7,214 bases of DNA from Ardenticatenales bacterium (lineage in GTDB: Bacteria > Chloroflexota > Anaerolineae > Ardenticatenales > Ardenticatenaceae). Below the pieces are notes generated by a model. The model had not been told where the DNA came from. It saw only the letters and a list, made by a program, of their open reading frames with translations, and ran no database searches. Where the stretch lies: contig JACCSL010000453.1 of the NCBI GenBank assembly GCA_013812995.1, forward strand, positions 1-7,214. Direction: 5' to 3'. How positions within the stretch are numbered: position 1 is the stretch's first letter; every line of letters begins with the position of its first letter. A program made the position numbers and the translations under genes. Below are positions 1-5,566 of this stretch, piece after piece.

Positions 1-192
1 TGGAATGGGGTACCGGCAAGTTTCTGACCAACTTCCTTTTTTCCATGTCTATGCTCAGACCCGACATACACAATATTCCCAGCGCCTTTGATCCATCCCT
101 CACAGAGAGGTTGGGCTTGCTGCTTCACAATGGATAAAGTCGAGGTAAGAAGCTGTAACCTTAAAAGTTTGTTTCTCGCCCACTAAAAAGAG
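1..192. other. Left-edge stretch without a secure gene
   Basis: No convincing complete gene is visible here. The stretch is visibly less GC-rich than the genes that follow. One reading frame on the minus strand is open from the window edge to about 183, with a possible GTG start at 126-128. Its deduced residues (G-W-I-K-G-A-G-N-I-V-Y-V-G) look protein-like, but there is no ribosome-binding site and no start or stop context to confirm it. The complementary plus-strand frame in the same codon register is also open (3-137), which weakens the case. It may be the end of a gene or gene remnant that continues outside the window. Confidence 0.3.
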
Positions 193-220
193 CGTTTCTG
201 TCGTACATTCGTGCTATATT
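193..220 (+). promoter_or_regulatory. Candidate promoter of the 297-residue gene, shared 11-bp element
   Basis: CGTTTCTGTCG at 193-203 is followed after 11 bases by TATATT at 215-220, and the gene starts 39 bases further on. The same 11-mer, with the same 11-base spacing to TATAAT, lies upstream of the FtsK-like gene at 3784-3811. The upstream element is not a normal TTGACA box, so it could be a -35 element for an alternative sigma factor or an activator site. A short inverted repeat, TTGTT-6-AACAA at 222-237, lies around the expected transcription start and could be an operator. This is inferred from sequence only. Confidence 0.55.
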
Positions 221-259
221 CTTGTTGACCCTAACAATGGTTTATCCAAGGAGATTCCA

Positions 260-1153
260 ATGGCACAACAGAGACCACCCGTGAGCCGTGAGCAGGATCC
301 TTTTTCCGGTAACTTTAGCCAGGAGCGCGTGACCCCCGCCGCCGCGAGTTGGCCCGTGCTCCAGTGGCACGGGGGGCTGGCCTCGCTTGTTGGCGACGCC
401 GAGACCGTGAAAATCAACGGCGGCTTCTTCATCGAGGATGACCGCATTGCTGAGCTTGGCCTGGACGCCGCCTACCCCGCGCTGGGCTTCGAGCGCCTCG
501 CGCTGCGCCTGGGTGGCAAGCAGATTCCCGGCTGGGGTGCCGCGATGTTGCACCTCGCCTTCATCTTCACCGATTTTAGCTGGGAGGATCGCGAGACGGG
601 CCGCTTACGCTTCCCCCCGACGGAGTACGAGCGCCGCAAGCAGCAGGTACCCGGCACGGAGCGTGAGCTTCGGGGGCGCACGCGCGCCCTGGTGGCGGTG
701 AAGGAGCTGCTGGATGAGGGCGTCGTCGAGCCATTGGTGCTTAGTGTGCGCGGCTCCTACTCCGCCGCCCTCAATGCGATTCTCCGCGAATCCAAGCGTA
801 TGGCCGATGAGGCTACACGGCTCCGCCGCCGCGCCGGCCATGACGGCTCTATCCCGCGCGAGGCGTTCTGGCTGCCCGTCTACGCTGGGATAATGGAGGA
901 TGTGGGCGAGGGGGCCAATACGTCGCGTGTGGCGCTGCCGAAGGTGGACCTTCCCACGGACCTCAACCGTGACCTGCTGGTACAGCACTTGGTGGAGGAA
1001 ACCCACCGCCGTCCTGGTGGCACCTTTGACCAGTGGGCGCAACTCTACGCCGACAGTTGGCAGGAGAAGGCTGCGCATGGTGGCGGCGAGGAGGTCGATG
1101 GCTATGTTCCCAACGGAGCCACATTCGAGCGCTACGTTGAAGAACCGTATTGA
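260..1153 (+). CDS. Conserved-looking hypothetical protein, 297 residues
   Basis: I do not recognise the family with confidence. The start is well supported: AAGGAG at 248-253 lies six bases before the ATG, and a candidate promoter lies at 193-220. The protein is soluble, with no signal peptide or membrane segment. The N-terminal half (about 33-105) looks like a compact alpha/beta or beta-rich domain, with P-V-L-Q-W at 32-36, G-G-F-F-I at 54-58 and a hydrophobic stretch at 92-105. Residues 138-190 are helical and arginine-rich, and the last 40 residues are polar, glycine-rich and acidic. The layout (short LQW/GGFFI core, then an R-rich helical part with a G-S-Y-S segment at 165-168) loosely recalls phage or plasmid single-stranded-DNA-binding-type proteins and the DUF5895 group, but that is a weak impression. 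It stands alone between a promoter and a convergent operon and shares its promoter element with the FtsK-like operon, suggesting a linked job. Confidence 0.85.
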   Translation: MAQQRPPVSREQDPFSGNFSQERVTPAAASWPVLQWHGGLASLVGDAETVKINGGFFIEDDRIAELGLDAAYPALGFERLALRLGGKQIPGWGAAMLHLAFIFTDFSWEDRETGRLRFPPTEYERRKQQVPGTERELRGRTRALVAVKELLDEGVVEPLVLSVRGSYSAALNAILRESKRMADEATRLRRRAGHDGSIPREAFWLPVYAGIMEDVGEGANTSRVALPKVDLPTDLNRDLLVQHLVEETHRRPGGTFDQWAQLYADSWQEKAAHGGGEEVDGYVPNGATFERYVEEPY

Positions 1154-1233
1154 ACGGAAGGGCAAAAGGCACCAAGTAGGCCCCTAAAAGGGGAAAGGCA
1201 AAAGTGACGGATTAAATGGCTGATAAAGTTCAG

Positions 1234-1971
1234 CTACAAACTAGAGGCGATCTCTGAGGCTAGACCCGGCTGGACCCACCAGGCCGGGTCTAGTGCTATA
1301 AGGGCAGCACCTGCTGTGCGGGCGCGTTGCGCATCGCTGGGGGAGGCGATGCCAGCCCCAGCGATGAGGGGAATCTCTGGCAATTCTTTGTGGAGCGCGG
1401 TAATGGCAGCGAGAAGTAGGGGAAGCGCAGCGGGACCCCAGAGTCGTTTTCCGCCCTCGACCTGCGGCGGACCTACCCAGAGACTATCCGCGCCCGCCTC
1501 GACGAGTGCTCTGGCTCCTGACACGGTTTCCGTGCAGGGCAATTCGGCCAGGAGGGGCAGGGCGGGCACAAGGCTGCGTGCGCTGCTCACCATGTCGGGC
1601 GTGGTGTGCCAGAGAAGATACCCGGCCACCTGCTCCTCTTCCAACTCGATAATTTCAGCCAGTGTGCGCCCTATCTCGCCGGGTGTGGCAGGGGCCAGCG
1701 CAAGGAGATGTGGCAGCGTGCTCCGTTCCCGGCCCAGGCGCTGCAAGAATCGTTTCAGCGGGCGGCGTGGGGGAGCCCAGATGAACGTACCTGGTCCGCT
1801 TTCCCAGGCCGATGCATCGCCATCCCATTCCAGGCTGAGCAGTGGGGTAACCAGGGCTCCCAAGCTCTCAAGGGGTAAGCGGCTGCCCGGTGCCCAGACG
1901 CCGGGCGCGTTCAGCAAAGGGCTGGCAAGTTGGAGCGGGAGGCGATCAGCGCGCGAGGGGAGTTCGATCAT
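1234..1971 (-). CDS. PyrD-like protein (dihydroorotate dehydrogenase family, degenerate active site)
   Basis: This 245-residue protein follows the dihydroorotate dehydrogenase TIM barrel from end to end but is shorter than the usual 300 or so residues. Recognisable pieces are the N-terminal L-x-S-P-L-L-N-A-P-G (15-24), L-G-A-L-V-T (37-42), V-E-A-G-A-D-S-L (157-164), and the late phosphate-binding part I-P-L-I-A-G-A-G-I (200-208) with S-D-A and A-G-A (212-222). Residues that normally bind FMN and orotate are altered: the lysine after V-T is proline 43, the N-x-x-G-L-x-N-P-G loop is F-I-W-A-P-P, the catalytic N-x-S-C-P-N loop is L-L-W-H-T-T (119-124), and the barrel lysine of V-K-L is glutamate (A-E-L, 142-144). 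I infer the enzyme reaction is lost. It is last in a three-gene operon: its ATG overlaps the previous stop (ATGA) and it has no ribosome-binding site, so it is probably made by translational coupling. It is intact, not an obvious pseudogene. The true pyrD is expected elsewhere. Confidence 0.8.
   Translation of the reverse strand: MIELPSRADRLPLQLASPLLNAPGVWAPGSRLPLESLGALVTPLLSLEWDGDASAWESGPGTFIWAPPRRPLKRFLQRLGRERSTLPHLLALAPATPGEIGRTLAEIIELEEEQVAGYLLWHTTPDMVSSARSLVPALPLLAELPCTETVSGARALVEAGADSLWVGPPQVEGGKRLWGPAALPLLLAAITALHKELPEIPLIAGAGIASPSDAQRARTAGAALIALDPAWWVQPGLASEIASSL
1260..1293. repeat. 11-bp inverted repeat inside the end of the PyrD-like gene
   Basis: CTAGACCCGGC (1260-1270) and GCCGGGTCTAG (1283-1293) are perfect reverse complements separated by 12 bases, with TGG and CCA able to extend the stem past a one-base bulge. 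It lies within the last coding stretch of the PyrD-like gene, encoding roughly L-D-P-A-W-W-V-Q-P-G-L. There is no T-run on either side, so it is not a normal intrinsic terminator. It could be an RNA hairpin that protects the 3' end, or a chance result of GC-rich coding. Confidence 0.6.
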
Positions 1972-2927
1972 GAAGCAGGATACTCAGCCAGATAATCCAG
2001 AATAATCGAATGCATATACATGTAGAATGGGGAGCGATTCTGCGGAAGCCTGTCATCTGGGATGCGGTCCTCATCCTCCAAAATCGCCTCCTTCAATATC
2101 TCTCTTTCGTCTGCCGTGAGTCTATGAGTGATAAGAAGATAATAGAGGAGCACAGGGCGGGCTGCTTTGCCAAAAGGCAAGAACGGCTCTAACCCTGTTC
2201 CCTCATGGATGAGCAGGGCCGCTCTGCGCTGTAGCCAGAGGTCTAGCGCATCAAAAAGAGGCGGTGGGGGATTTGTGCGTATCAACCCTAAAACAGAATC
2301 ATGTTGAGGGTTATATTTAGCCACGACCATCATACTGAAAAATACATAGGGTAGGATTTCTGAGAAGACTGACGATTCAAGTGGCTGACCGCTAAAATCG
2401 GGCTTCAGATGATGTTGGTCTGCATAAGCACGTAATAACTCAATGCAGCTATCCACAAGTGTCGGAAGTTGGGTAATCTCTTCCCATACTCCTTCGATAA
2501 AAAACTGCTCCGCTTTGAAAAGTCCCATCAAAGCAGAGCCAGGTGCAATCAAATTCCCACAGACTGGATTTCTCTTGCACTCGTACTCAACAAAGGGTAG
2601 AAGTGCTTTATTCCGAAGCAAATATTGGTAGACTTCAGACTGGAAACCCTCTCGGATGAATATTTCTATAATTCGACAAAAAATAATGGTACGATCTGGC
2701 ATAGTGACGAATTCATCGAAGTACTCATTATAAAACTTGGTGTCCTCCCATAAATATTCTTCATGATCTTGGAAAAATTTTGCCGGACCAACATATTCCT
2801 GAAGGCAATAACTACTCATAGGATCGGTGTATCTACGATCCTCGCGCTCCTGCAATTCCTCTAATTTTCCCAGAGCCTGATACTCGGCAATCTCAATGGG
2901 GATGCGTTCTGTACAATACCCACACAT
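1968..2927 (-). CDS. Hypothetical protein, 319 residues, AT-rich, embedded between pyrK-like and pyrD-like genes
   Basis: I do not recognise this protein. It begins with a C-x-x-C pair (M-C-G-Y-C) and has more cysteines at 41, 84, 117, 123 and 161, so a metal site is possible but not shown. The rest reads as mostly helical and rich in aromatic and acidic residues, with a P-P-P-P run at 220-223; there is no signal peptide and no clear membrane helix. The start is supported by AGAGGA eight bases before the ATG, and only 12 bases separate it from the PyrK-like stop. Its own stop overlaps the PyrD-like start (ATGA), so it is a true operon member. Base composition is clearly different: the line 2461-2520 is 26/60 G+C, against 41/60 at 3181-3240 in the PyrK-like gene. 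That suggests later acquisition or a different selective regime. No function is proposed. Confidence 0.85.
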   Translation of the reverse strand: MCGYCTERIPIEIAEYQALGKLEELQEREDRRYTDPMSSYCLQEYVGPAKFFQDHEEYLWEDTKFYNEYFDEFVTMPDRTIIFCRIIEIFIREGFQSEVYQYLLRNKALLPFVEYECKRNPVCGNLIAPGSALMGLFKAEQFFIEGVWEEITQLPTLVDSCIELLRAYADQHHLKPDFSGQPLESSVFSEILPYVFFSMMVVAKYNPQHDSVLGLIRTNPPPPLFDALDLWLQRRAALLIHEGTGLEPFLPFGKAARPVLLYYLLITHRLTADEREILKEAILEDEDRIPDDRLPQNRSPFYMYMHSIILDYLAEYPAS

Positions 2928-2939
2928 GATACTGTCCTC

Positions 2940-3734
2940 TCAAAGTGACCACAGATCGAACGTTGGCCCATCCGCGCAGGCCAGCGGTTTCTCGCGGCGT
3001 AGCTCAACGAGACAGGCGCGGCAGGCAGCAGCGGCACAGGCAACGCGCGTCGGTCCCCAGCACATAGAATTCGGTTGCCAGCCAAAAGGTTCCAACAGAA
3101 GCCCGTAGGCAAAGCCGCCCCGCTGTCCCGGACGACCGTTCTTCAATTCATTCACCAGATGGTGGTAGAACTGCTGGGAGCCTGCCGCGATAACCCCATC
3201 CGCCCACCGGATCAACTCCTGCGTGACCACCCCGGCTTCGCCGCGTGTTGCACGCTGGTACTCGATGGAAACAGGCAGCGCGTCCGCCGGGTAGGGCGTT
3301 TGCTCCGAAGGTGTGACGCTGAGCAGGGCGACTGCCTGGCCTGCACGCAGCGCGGTCTCCATTGCCAGGAGCAACGGTCCGACTGCCAATCCCTCGGCAA
3401 CCAGCAGCAGGTTGCGCCACTCTTGATGCGGGGCCACTCCCACGCCCATCGGACCCAGGAGATCAAGCTCGGTATGGAGGGGCAGGGCGCGCAGCCGCTC
3501 TCGTGAGGGTGCACCCCCTGGTACCCAGAGCGTGATAGCCCCGGTTTCGGGCTCGTGGCCTGCCAGGAAAAGCGGCTCGCGCAGGAAGGGGTCCCAGCGC
3601 ACCCCGGCGACTTTTGCCATGAGGAACTGCCCGGCCAAAAGACCCTGGCTGGGCATGGCAGACTCCAGGCGCAGGAGCGTCACATCAGGGTGCGGCGAGA
3701 AAACCGCGAGCAGACGGGCAGAAGTGTGATGCAT
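2940..3734 (-). CDS. PyrK-like electron-transfer protein ([2Fe-2S] ferredoxin-reductase family, degenerate flavin site)
   Basis: This is a 264-residue relative of PyrK, the FAD and [2Fe-2S] subunit that passes electrons from class 1B dihydroorotate dehydrogenase to NAD. The order is typical: N-terminal barrel (1-100, with L-A-G-Q-F-L at 33-38 and D-L-L-G-P-M-G at 91-97), a nucleotide-binding domain (105-200), and a C-terminal cluster loop C233-x4-C238-x2-C241-x11-C253 followed by A-D-G-P-T-F (254-259), close to the PyrK C-E-D-G-P-V-F ending. Divergent points are the FAD motif R-R-P-I-S (here R-E-P-L-F, 52-56), the G-G-G-I-G-x-P-P turn (here A-E-G-L-A-V-G-P) and the C-G-A/P motif (here A-G-S). 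The cluster seems intact while flavin and NAD binding look doubtful. I prefer the ATG at 3734; an upstream TTG (3768-3770) would add 12 residues but overlaps the likely promoter. First gene of the operon. Confidence 0.8.
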   Translation of the reverse strand: MHHTSARLLAVFSPHPDVTLLRLESAMPSQGLLAGQFLMAKVAGVRWDPFLREPLFLAGHEPETGAITLWVPGGAPSRERLRALPLHTELDLLGPMGVGVAPHQEWRNLLLVAEGLAVGPLLLAMETALRAGQAVALLSVTPSEQTPYPADALPVSIEYQRATRGEAGVVTQELIRWADGVIAAGSQQFYHHLVNELKNGRPGQRGGFAYGLLLEPFGWQPNSMCWGPTRVACAAAACRACLVELRREKPLACADGPTFDLWSL

Positions 3735-3740
3735 AAAGCG

Positions 3741-3770
3741 AGTGTAAAGGAAGAGAAAGTCAAAAGTCAA
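3741..3770 (-). promoter_or_regulatory. Candidate promoter of the PyrK-like operon, possibly leaderless
   Basis: On the minus strand, TTGACT (3770-3765) is followed after 17 bases by TTACAC (3747-3742). The expected transcription start would fall at or next to the ATG at 3734. No Shine-Dalgarno sequence is visible before this ATG, which fits leaderless transcription. The -10 box is imperfect, so this is moderate evidence. Confidence 0.4.
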
Positions 3771-3783
3771 CCACTGCCATGTA

Positions 3784-3811
3784 CGTTTCTGTCGCGGGGG
3801 GTCGCTATAAT
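3784..3811 (+). promoter_or_regulatory. Upstream promoter (P1) of the FtsK-like operon, shared 11-bp element
   Basis: CGTTTCTGTCG (3784-3794), then 11 bases, then TATAAT (3806-3811). This is the same element and spacing as at 193-220. If used, transcription would start near 3818, giving a leader of about 90 bases that contains both arms of the inverted repeat at 3865-3907. Confidence 0.55.
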
Positions 3812-3836
3812 GCCCGAACGGATGTTCTGGCGACTC

Positions 3837-3866
3837 TTGACAATCGAATGATTGTTCTATTATACT
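3837..3866 (+). promoter_or_regulatory. Housekeeping-type promoter (P2) of the FtsK-like operon
   Basis: TTGACA (3837-3842), an 18-base spacer and TATACT (3861-3866) form a near-consensus sigma-70/SigA promoter. The start would lie near 3873, about 37 bases before the ATG at 3910. It is the best-looking promoter in the window. Confidence 0.7.
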
Positions 3867-3907
3867 GACCTCACGCTAACGCTTCACTGTTCTACTCGCG
3901 AGGTCAG
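3865..3907 (+). promoter_or_regulatory. Inverted repeat covering the FtsK-like ribosome-binding site
   Basis: CTGACCTC (3865-3872) and GAGGTCAG (3900-3907) are perfect 8-base complements with a 27-base loop. The right arm contains the Shine-Dalgarno GAGGT (3900-3904), five bases before the ATG at 3910. A transcript from the upstream promoter would contain both arms and could hide the ribosome-binding site. One from the downstream promoter would start at about the end of the left arm and could not. The repeat is seen; the regulation is inferred. Confidence 0.45.
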
Positions 3908-3909
3908 CT

Positions 3910-4941
3910 ATGTTCCCACCAGTTGCTACCATTTCCTCCCCGAGTCGGCCTGTGGCGGGTGCGTCCCAACACTTTGTGACAGAGGCCCTGCGCCTCGAAG
4001 AACTTCTCGCCAAACATGGGGCCGCCGTCCGGGTCGGACGGGCCATTCTCTCGCCCCAAAGTATTCGTTTTCCCCTGCAACTGGGGCTTGGTACCACTGC
4101 CCGTCGGCTGCTGAACCTCTCCCGCGAGATTGCGCGGGAGGCGGGCTATCCTCGCTGTCGCCTCCTGCGCGAAGGGCGGCTCTTCTTTTTCGAGGTTCCG
4201 CGCGATGAGGGCGTCTCCCTCCGGTATGGCGACCTGCTCGAACTCAATGGGCCACCACCCTCCAACGGAACGCTTCTGGGGATGATGGAGGGCGGGCTCT
4301 CCATGACGCTCAGTATGACGCACCCGGCCCTTTGCCACCTGCTTTTGCTGGGTGAATCGGGTGTCGGCAAGTCGGAACTGCTGCGCGTGATGGCGCTGAG
4401 TCTGGCGTTGCATCACCCGGCCCGCCATTGGCGGCTCGCGCTGCTGGACAGCCGCCCCGAAAGCTCCCTGGCCCTGCTGCGACACCTGATGCACTGTTGG
4501 ACATGGAGCGAGCGCCCGGAACACGCCGCTGGTTGGTTGGTGCGGTTGCTGACTGAGATGAGGGCACGCGAGCGTGGTACACGCCCCGGCGCGCGCGTGT
4601 TGGCGCTGGTGGATGATGCGGAGCAAGTACTGGAAGCTGGAGGGGGAACGATTCGGACGGTGCTTCGGGCGCTGCTGGAGCGCGGGCCAGCCGTGGGCAT
4701 TCACCTGGCGATGGCCTGCCGAGAGGCAACTTCCCTGGACGACCTGATGCCGCTATTTCCTGTTCGACTGGTAGGGGAGGGGCGGCATCTGCCGGGCCGC
4801 TTCTGCGTTCACAGTGAGGAAGGCACCGCACCGCTCATCGCCGCCCGCCTAGAGGAGCACGAGGTAGTGCGGGCCATTAGTCAGTTGCGCCGGGGGCGGA
4901 CCAGAGTGGTCGCGCGGCTGCCAGAAGGAGATGTCTCGTGA
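3910..4941 (+). CDS. Compact FtsK/SpoIIIE-family DNA translocase-like ATPase
   Basis: This is a 343-residue P-loop ATPase of the FtsK/SpoIIIE type. Residues 36-97 match the FtsK alpha/beta segment: a G-R-A-x-L-S-P strand, L-L-N-L-S-R-E-I-A-R-E (67-77) as in the s-N-L-x-x-D-l-A helix, then F-F-E-V-P (93-97). Walker A is G-E-S-G-V-G-K-S (148-155), preceded by L-L-L-L; Walker B is V-L-A-L-V-D-D (230-236), with D-D where FtsK has D-E. G-P-A-V-G-I-H-L-A-M-A-C-R (259-271) corresponds to the R-A-x-G-I-H-l-i-x-A-T-Q-R region, with the glutamine lost. It lacks the N-terminal membrane domain and the C-terminal gamma DNA-reading domain, so it is far shorter than FtsK (about 750 residues or more). The start follows GAGGT at 3900-3904. 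Its stop overlaps the GTG of a membrane protein gene. A role in moving or segregating DNA at the membrane is inferred; a TraB-like transfer protein is an alternative. Confidence 0.8.
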   Translation: MFPPVATISSPSRPVAGASQHFVTEALRLEELLAKHGAAVRVGRAILSPQSIRFPLQLGLGTTARRLLNLSREIAREAGYPRCRLLREGRLFFFEVPRDEGVSLRYGDLLELNGPPPSNGTLLGMMEGGLSMTLSMTHPALCHLLLLGESGVGKSELLRVMALSLALHHPARHWRLALLDSRPESSLALLRHLMHCWTWSERPEHAAGWLVRLLTEMRARERGTRPGARVLALVDDAEQVLEAGGGTIRTVLRALLERGPAVGIHLAMACREATSLDDLMPLFPVRLVGEGRHLPGRFCVHSEEGTAPLIAARLEEHEVVRAISQLRRGRTRVVARLPEGDVS

Positions 4942-5306
4942 GAGCCACAAGCTGGCTGGCGATTTCCTTCGGCTACACGCTCGCGCTGGTGGTAGGCGTG
5001 CGACTCAGCATGGAGGGGCTGCTTCTGGTGGCGGCCATTCTGCTAACCGCGCTTTTGCTCTGTCCCATCGTGGCGCTGCGGTGGGTGATTGCGTATATGG
5101 CAGACGCGCCGGAGGTCTGGGTGGAAAGGCCGCCGACAAGAGGCATTGGAACAGCACCTTCTATTCTCCGAGCCTTGCCAGGCAGCCGGAGAATGCGTGC
5201 CCGGCGTGGTGGGTGGCCCCACCTGGAGGGTATCTTGAGAGAGCAAGCCAGACGACGATATGTACAGATAAGGAGGCAGAATGGTCGGCATTTTGTGGAT
5301 GGATGA
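4938..5306 (+). CDS. Small membrane protein with two predicted helices, 122 residues
   Basis: I do not recognise a family. Hydrophobic segments at about 5-22 and 26-52 form a probable helical hairpin, followed by a strongly basic tail of about 65 residues rich in arginine (84-113, including R-R-M-R-A-R-R and R-R-R-Y), expected to face the cytoplasm by the positive-inside rule. The GTG start overlaps the stop of the ATPase (GTGA, 4938-4941), and AGAAGGAG at 4923-4930 lies seven bases before it. The tight coupling suggests the two proteins are made together. Since the ATPase has no membrane domain, I infer this protein could be its anchor. The 3' end overlaps the next gene by 26 bases. An alternative ATG at 4931 opens another frame but is too close to the ribosome-binding site and gives a low-complexity product. 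Confidence 0.75.
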   Translation: MRATSWLAISFGYTLALVVGVRLSMEGLLLVAAILLTALLLCPIVALRWVIAYMADAPEVWVERPPTRGIGTAPSILRALPGSRRMRARRGGWPHLEGILREQARRRYVQIRRQNGRHFVDG

Positions 5307-5556
5307 TTCCGAGGTCGAAATCGCGCAGAAGATCAAGGAGGCGGCACAGCGCTACCGCAGTCGGTTCGGGGAGGCGGCTACGCTCTGCTATGCCAACGCC
5401 AAGGATGTACCCGAGGCGACGACCATCAATGGAATCTCTGTAGAACCCCGGCTGAACATCCTGCGCCATCACTTTCTCGTGGGACGCAAAACCGCAGAGG
5501 AAAAAGTGGTGGGACGCAAAACGGCAGGGGCGAAAAAGAAAGAACGAGCCGCGTAG
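5281..5556 (+). CDS. Small hypothetical protein, 91 residues, with basic repeated tail
   Basis: Family not recognised. A strong AAGGAGG (5270-5276) four bases before the ATG fixes the start. The N-terminus is an amphipathic acidic-basic helix (about 8-30: M-D-D-S-E-V-E-I-A-Q-K-I-K-E), followed by a compact part with L-C-Y-A (35-38), I-N-G-I-S-V (49-54) and L-R-H-H-F-L-V-G (61-68). The last 25 residues are lysine/arginine-rich and include V-G-R-K-T-A twice, ten residues apart, which could contact DNA or another acidic partner. It is the last gene of the operon with the FtsK-like ATPase and the membrane protein, overlaps the latter by 26 bases, and ends 10 bases before a terminator hairpin. A role as an accessory subunit is inferred from context only. 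Confidence 0.8.
   Translation: MVGILWMDDSEVEIAQKIKEAAQRYRSRFGEAATLCYANAKDVPEATTINGISVEPRLNILRHHFLVGRKTAEEKVVGRKTAGAKKKERAA
5479..5530 (+). repeat. Tandem coding repeat, 30-base period
   Basis: GTGGGACGCAAAAC occurs as part of two copies, 5479-5500 and 5509-5530, with nearly the same flanking bases. The period is 30 bases, so the frame is kept, and the repeat encodes V-G-R-K-T-A twice in the tail of the 91-residue protein. It probably arose by a small tandem duplication. Confidence 0.85.
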
Positions 5557-5566
5557 GGAAAACGAG

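Noticed and set aside
605..1165. 186-codon minus-strand open frame opposite the 297-residue gene
   Set aside because: The plus frame has a proper SD and promoter; the minus product shows no recognisable pattern.
1181..1193. Small hairpin CCCCTAAAAGGGG between the convergent genes
   Set aside because: Stem of only four or five base pairs with no T-run on either strand; not supported as a terminator.
1234..1971. Pseudogene call for the PyrD-like gene
   Set aside because: The frame is intact, coupled to its upstream neighbour, and its substitutions look like divergence, not decay by frameshift or stop.
1316..2005. 229-codon plus-strand open frame antisense to the PyrD-like gene
   Set aside because: The product is serine, arginine and glycine-rich without motifs, while the minus frame aligns along dihydroorotate dehydrogenase.
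3904..4704. Long minus-strand open frame antisense to the FtsK-like gene
   Set aside because: Residue composition is Q/R/P-rich without hydrophobic cores; the plus frame carries clear Walker motifs, so this is a GC-rich shadow.
4931..5443. Open frame of 170 codons on the plus strand, starting ATG at 4931
   Set aside because: It starts one base after the SD core, gives a low-complexity product, and overlaps two better supported genes (4938-5306 and 5281-5556) that have good ribosome-binding sites.
3910..5556. Integrated mobile element with attachment sites
   Set aside because: No integrase, relaxase, tRNA gene or flanking direct repeats are visible within the window, so the FtsK-like operon cannot be assigned to an element from this sequence alone.
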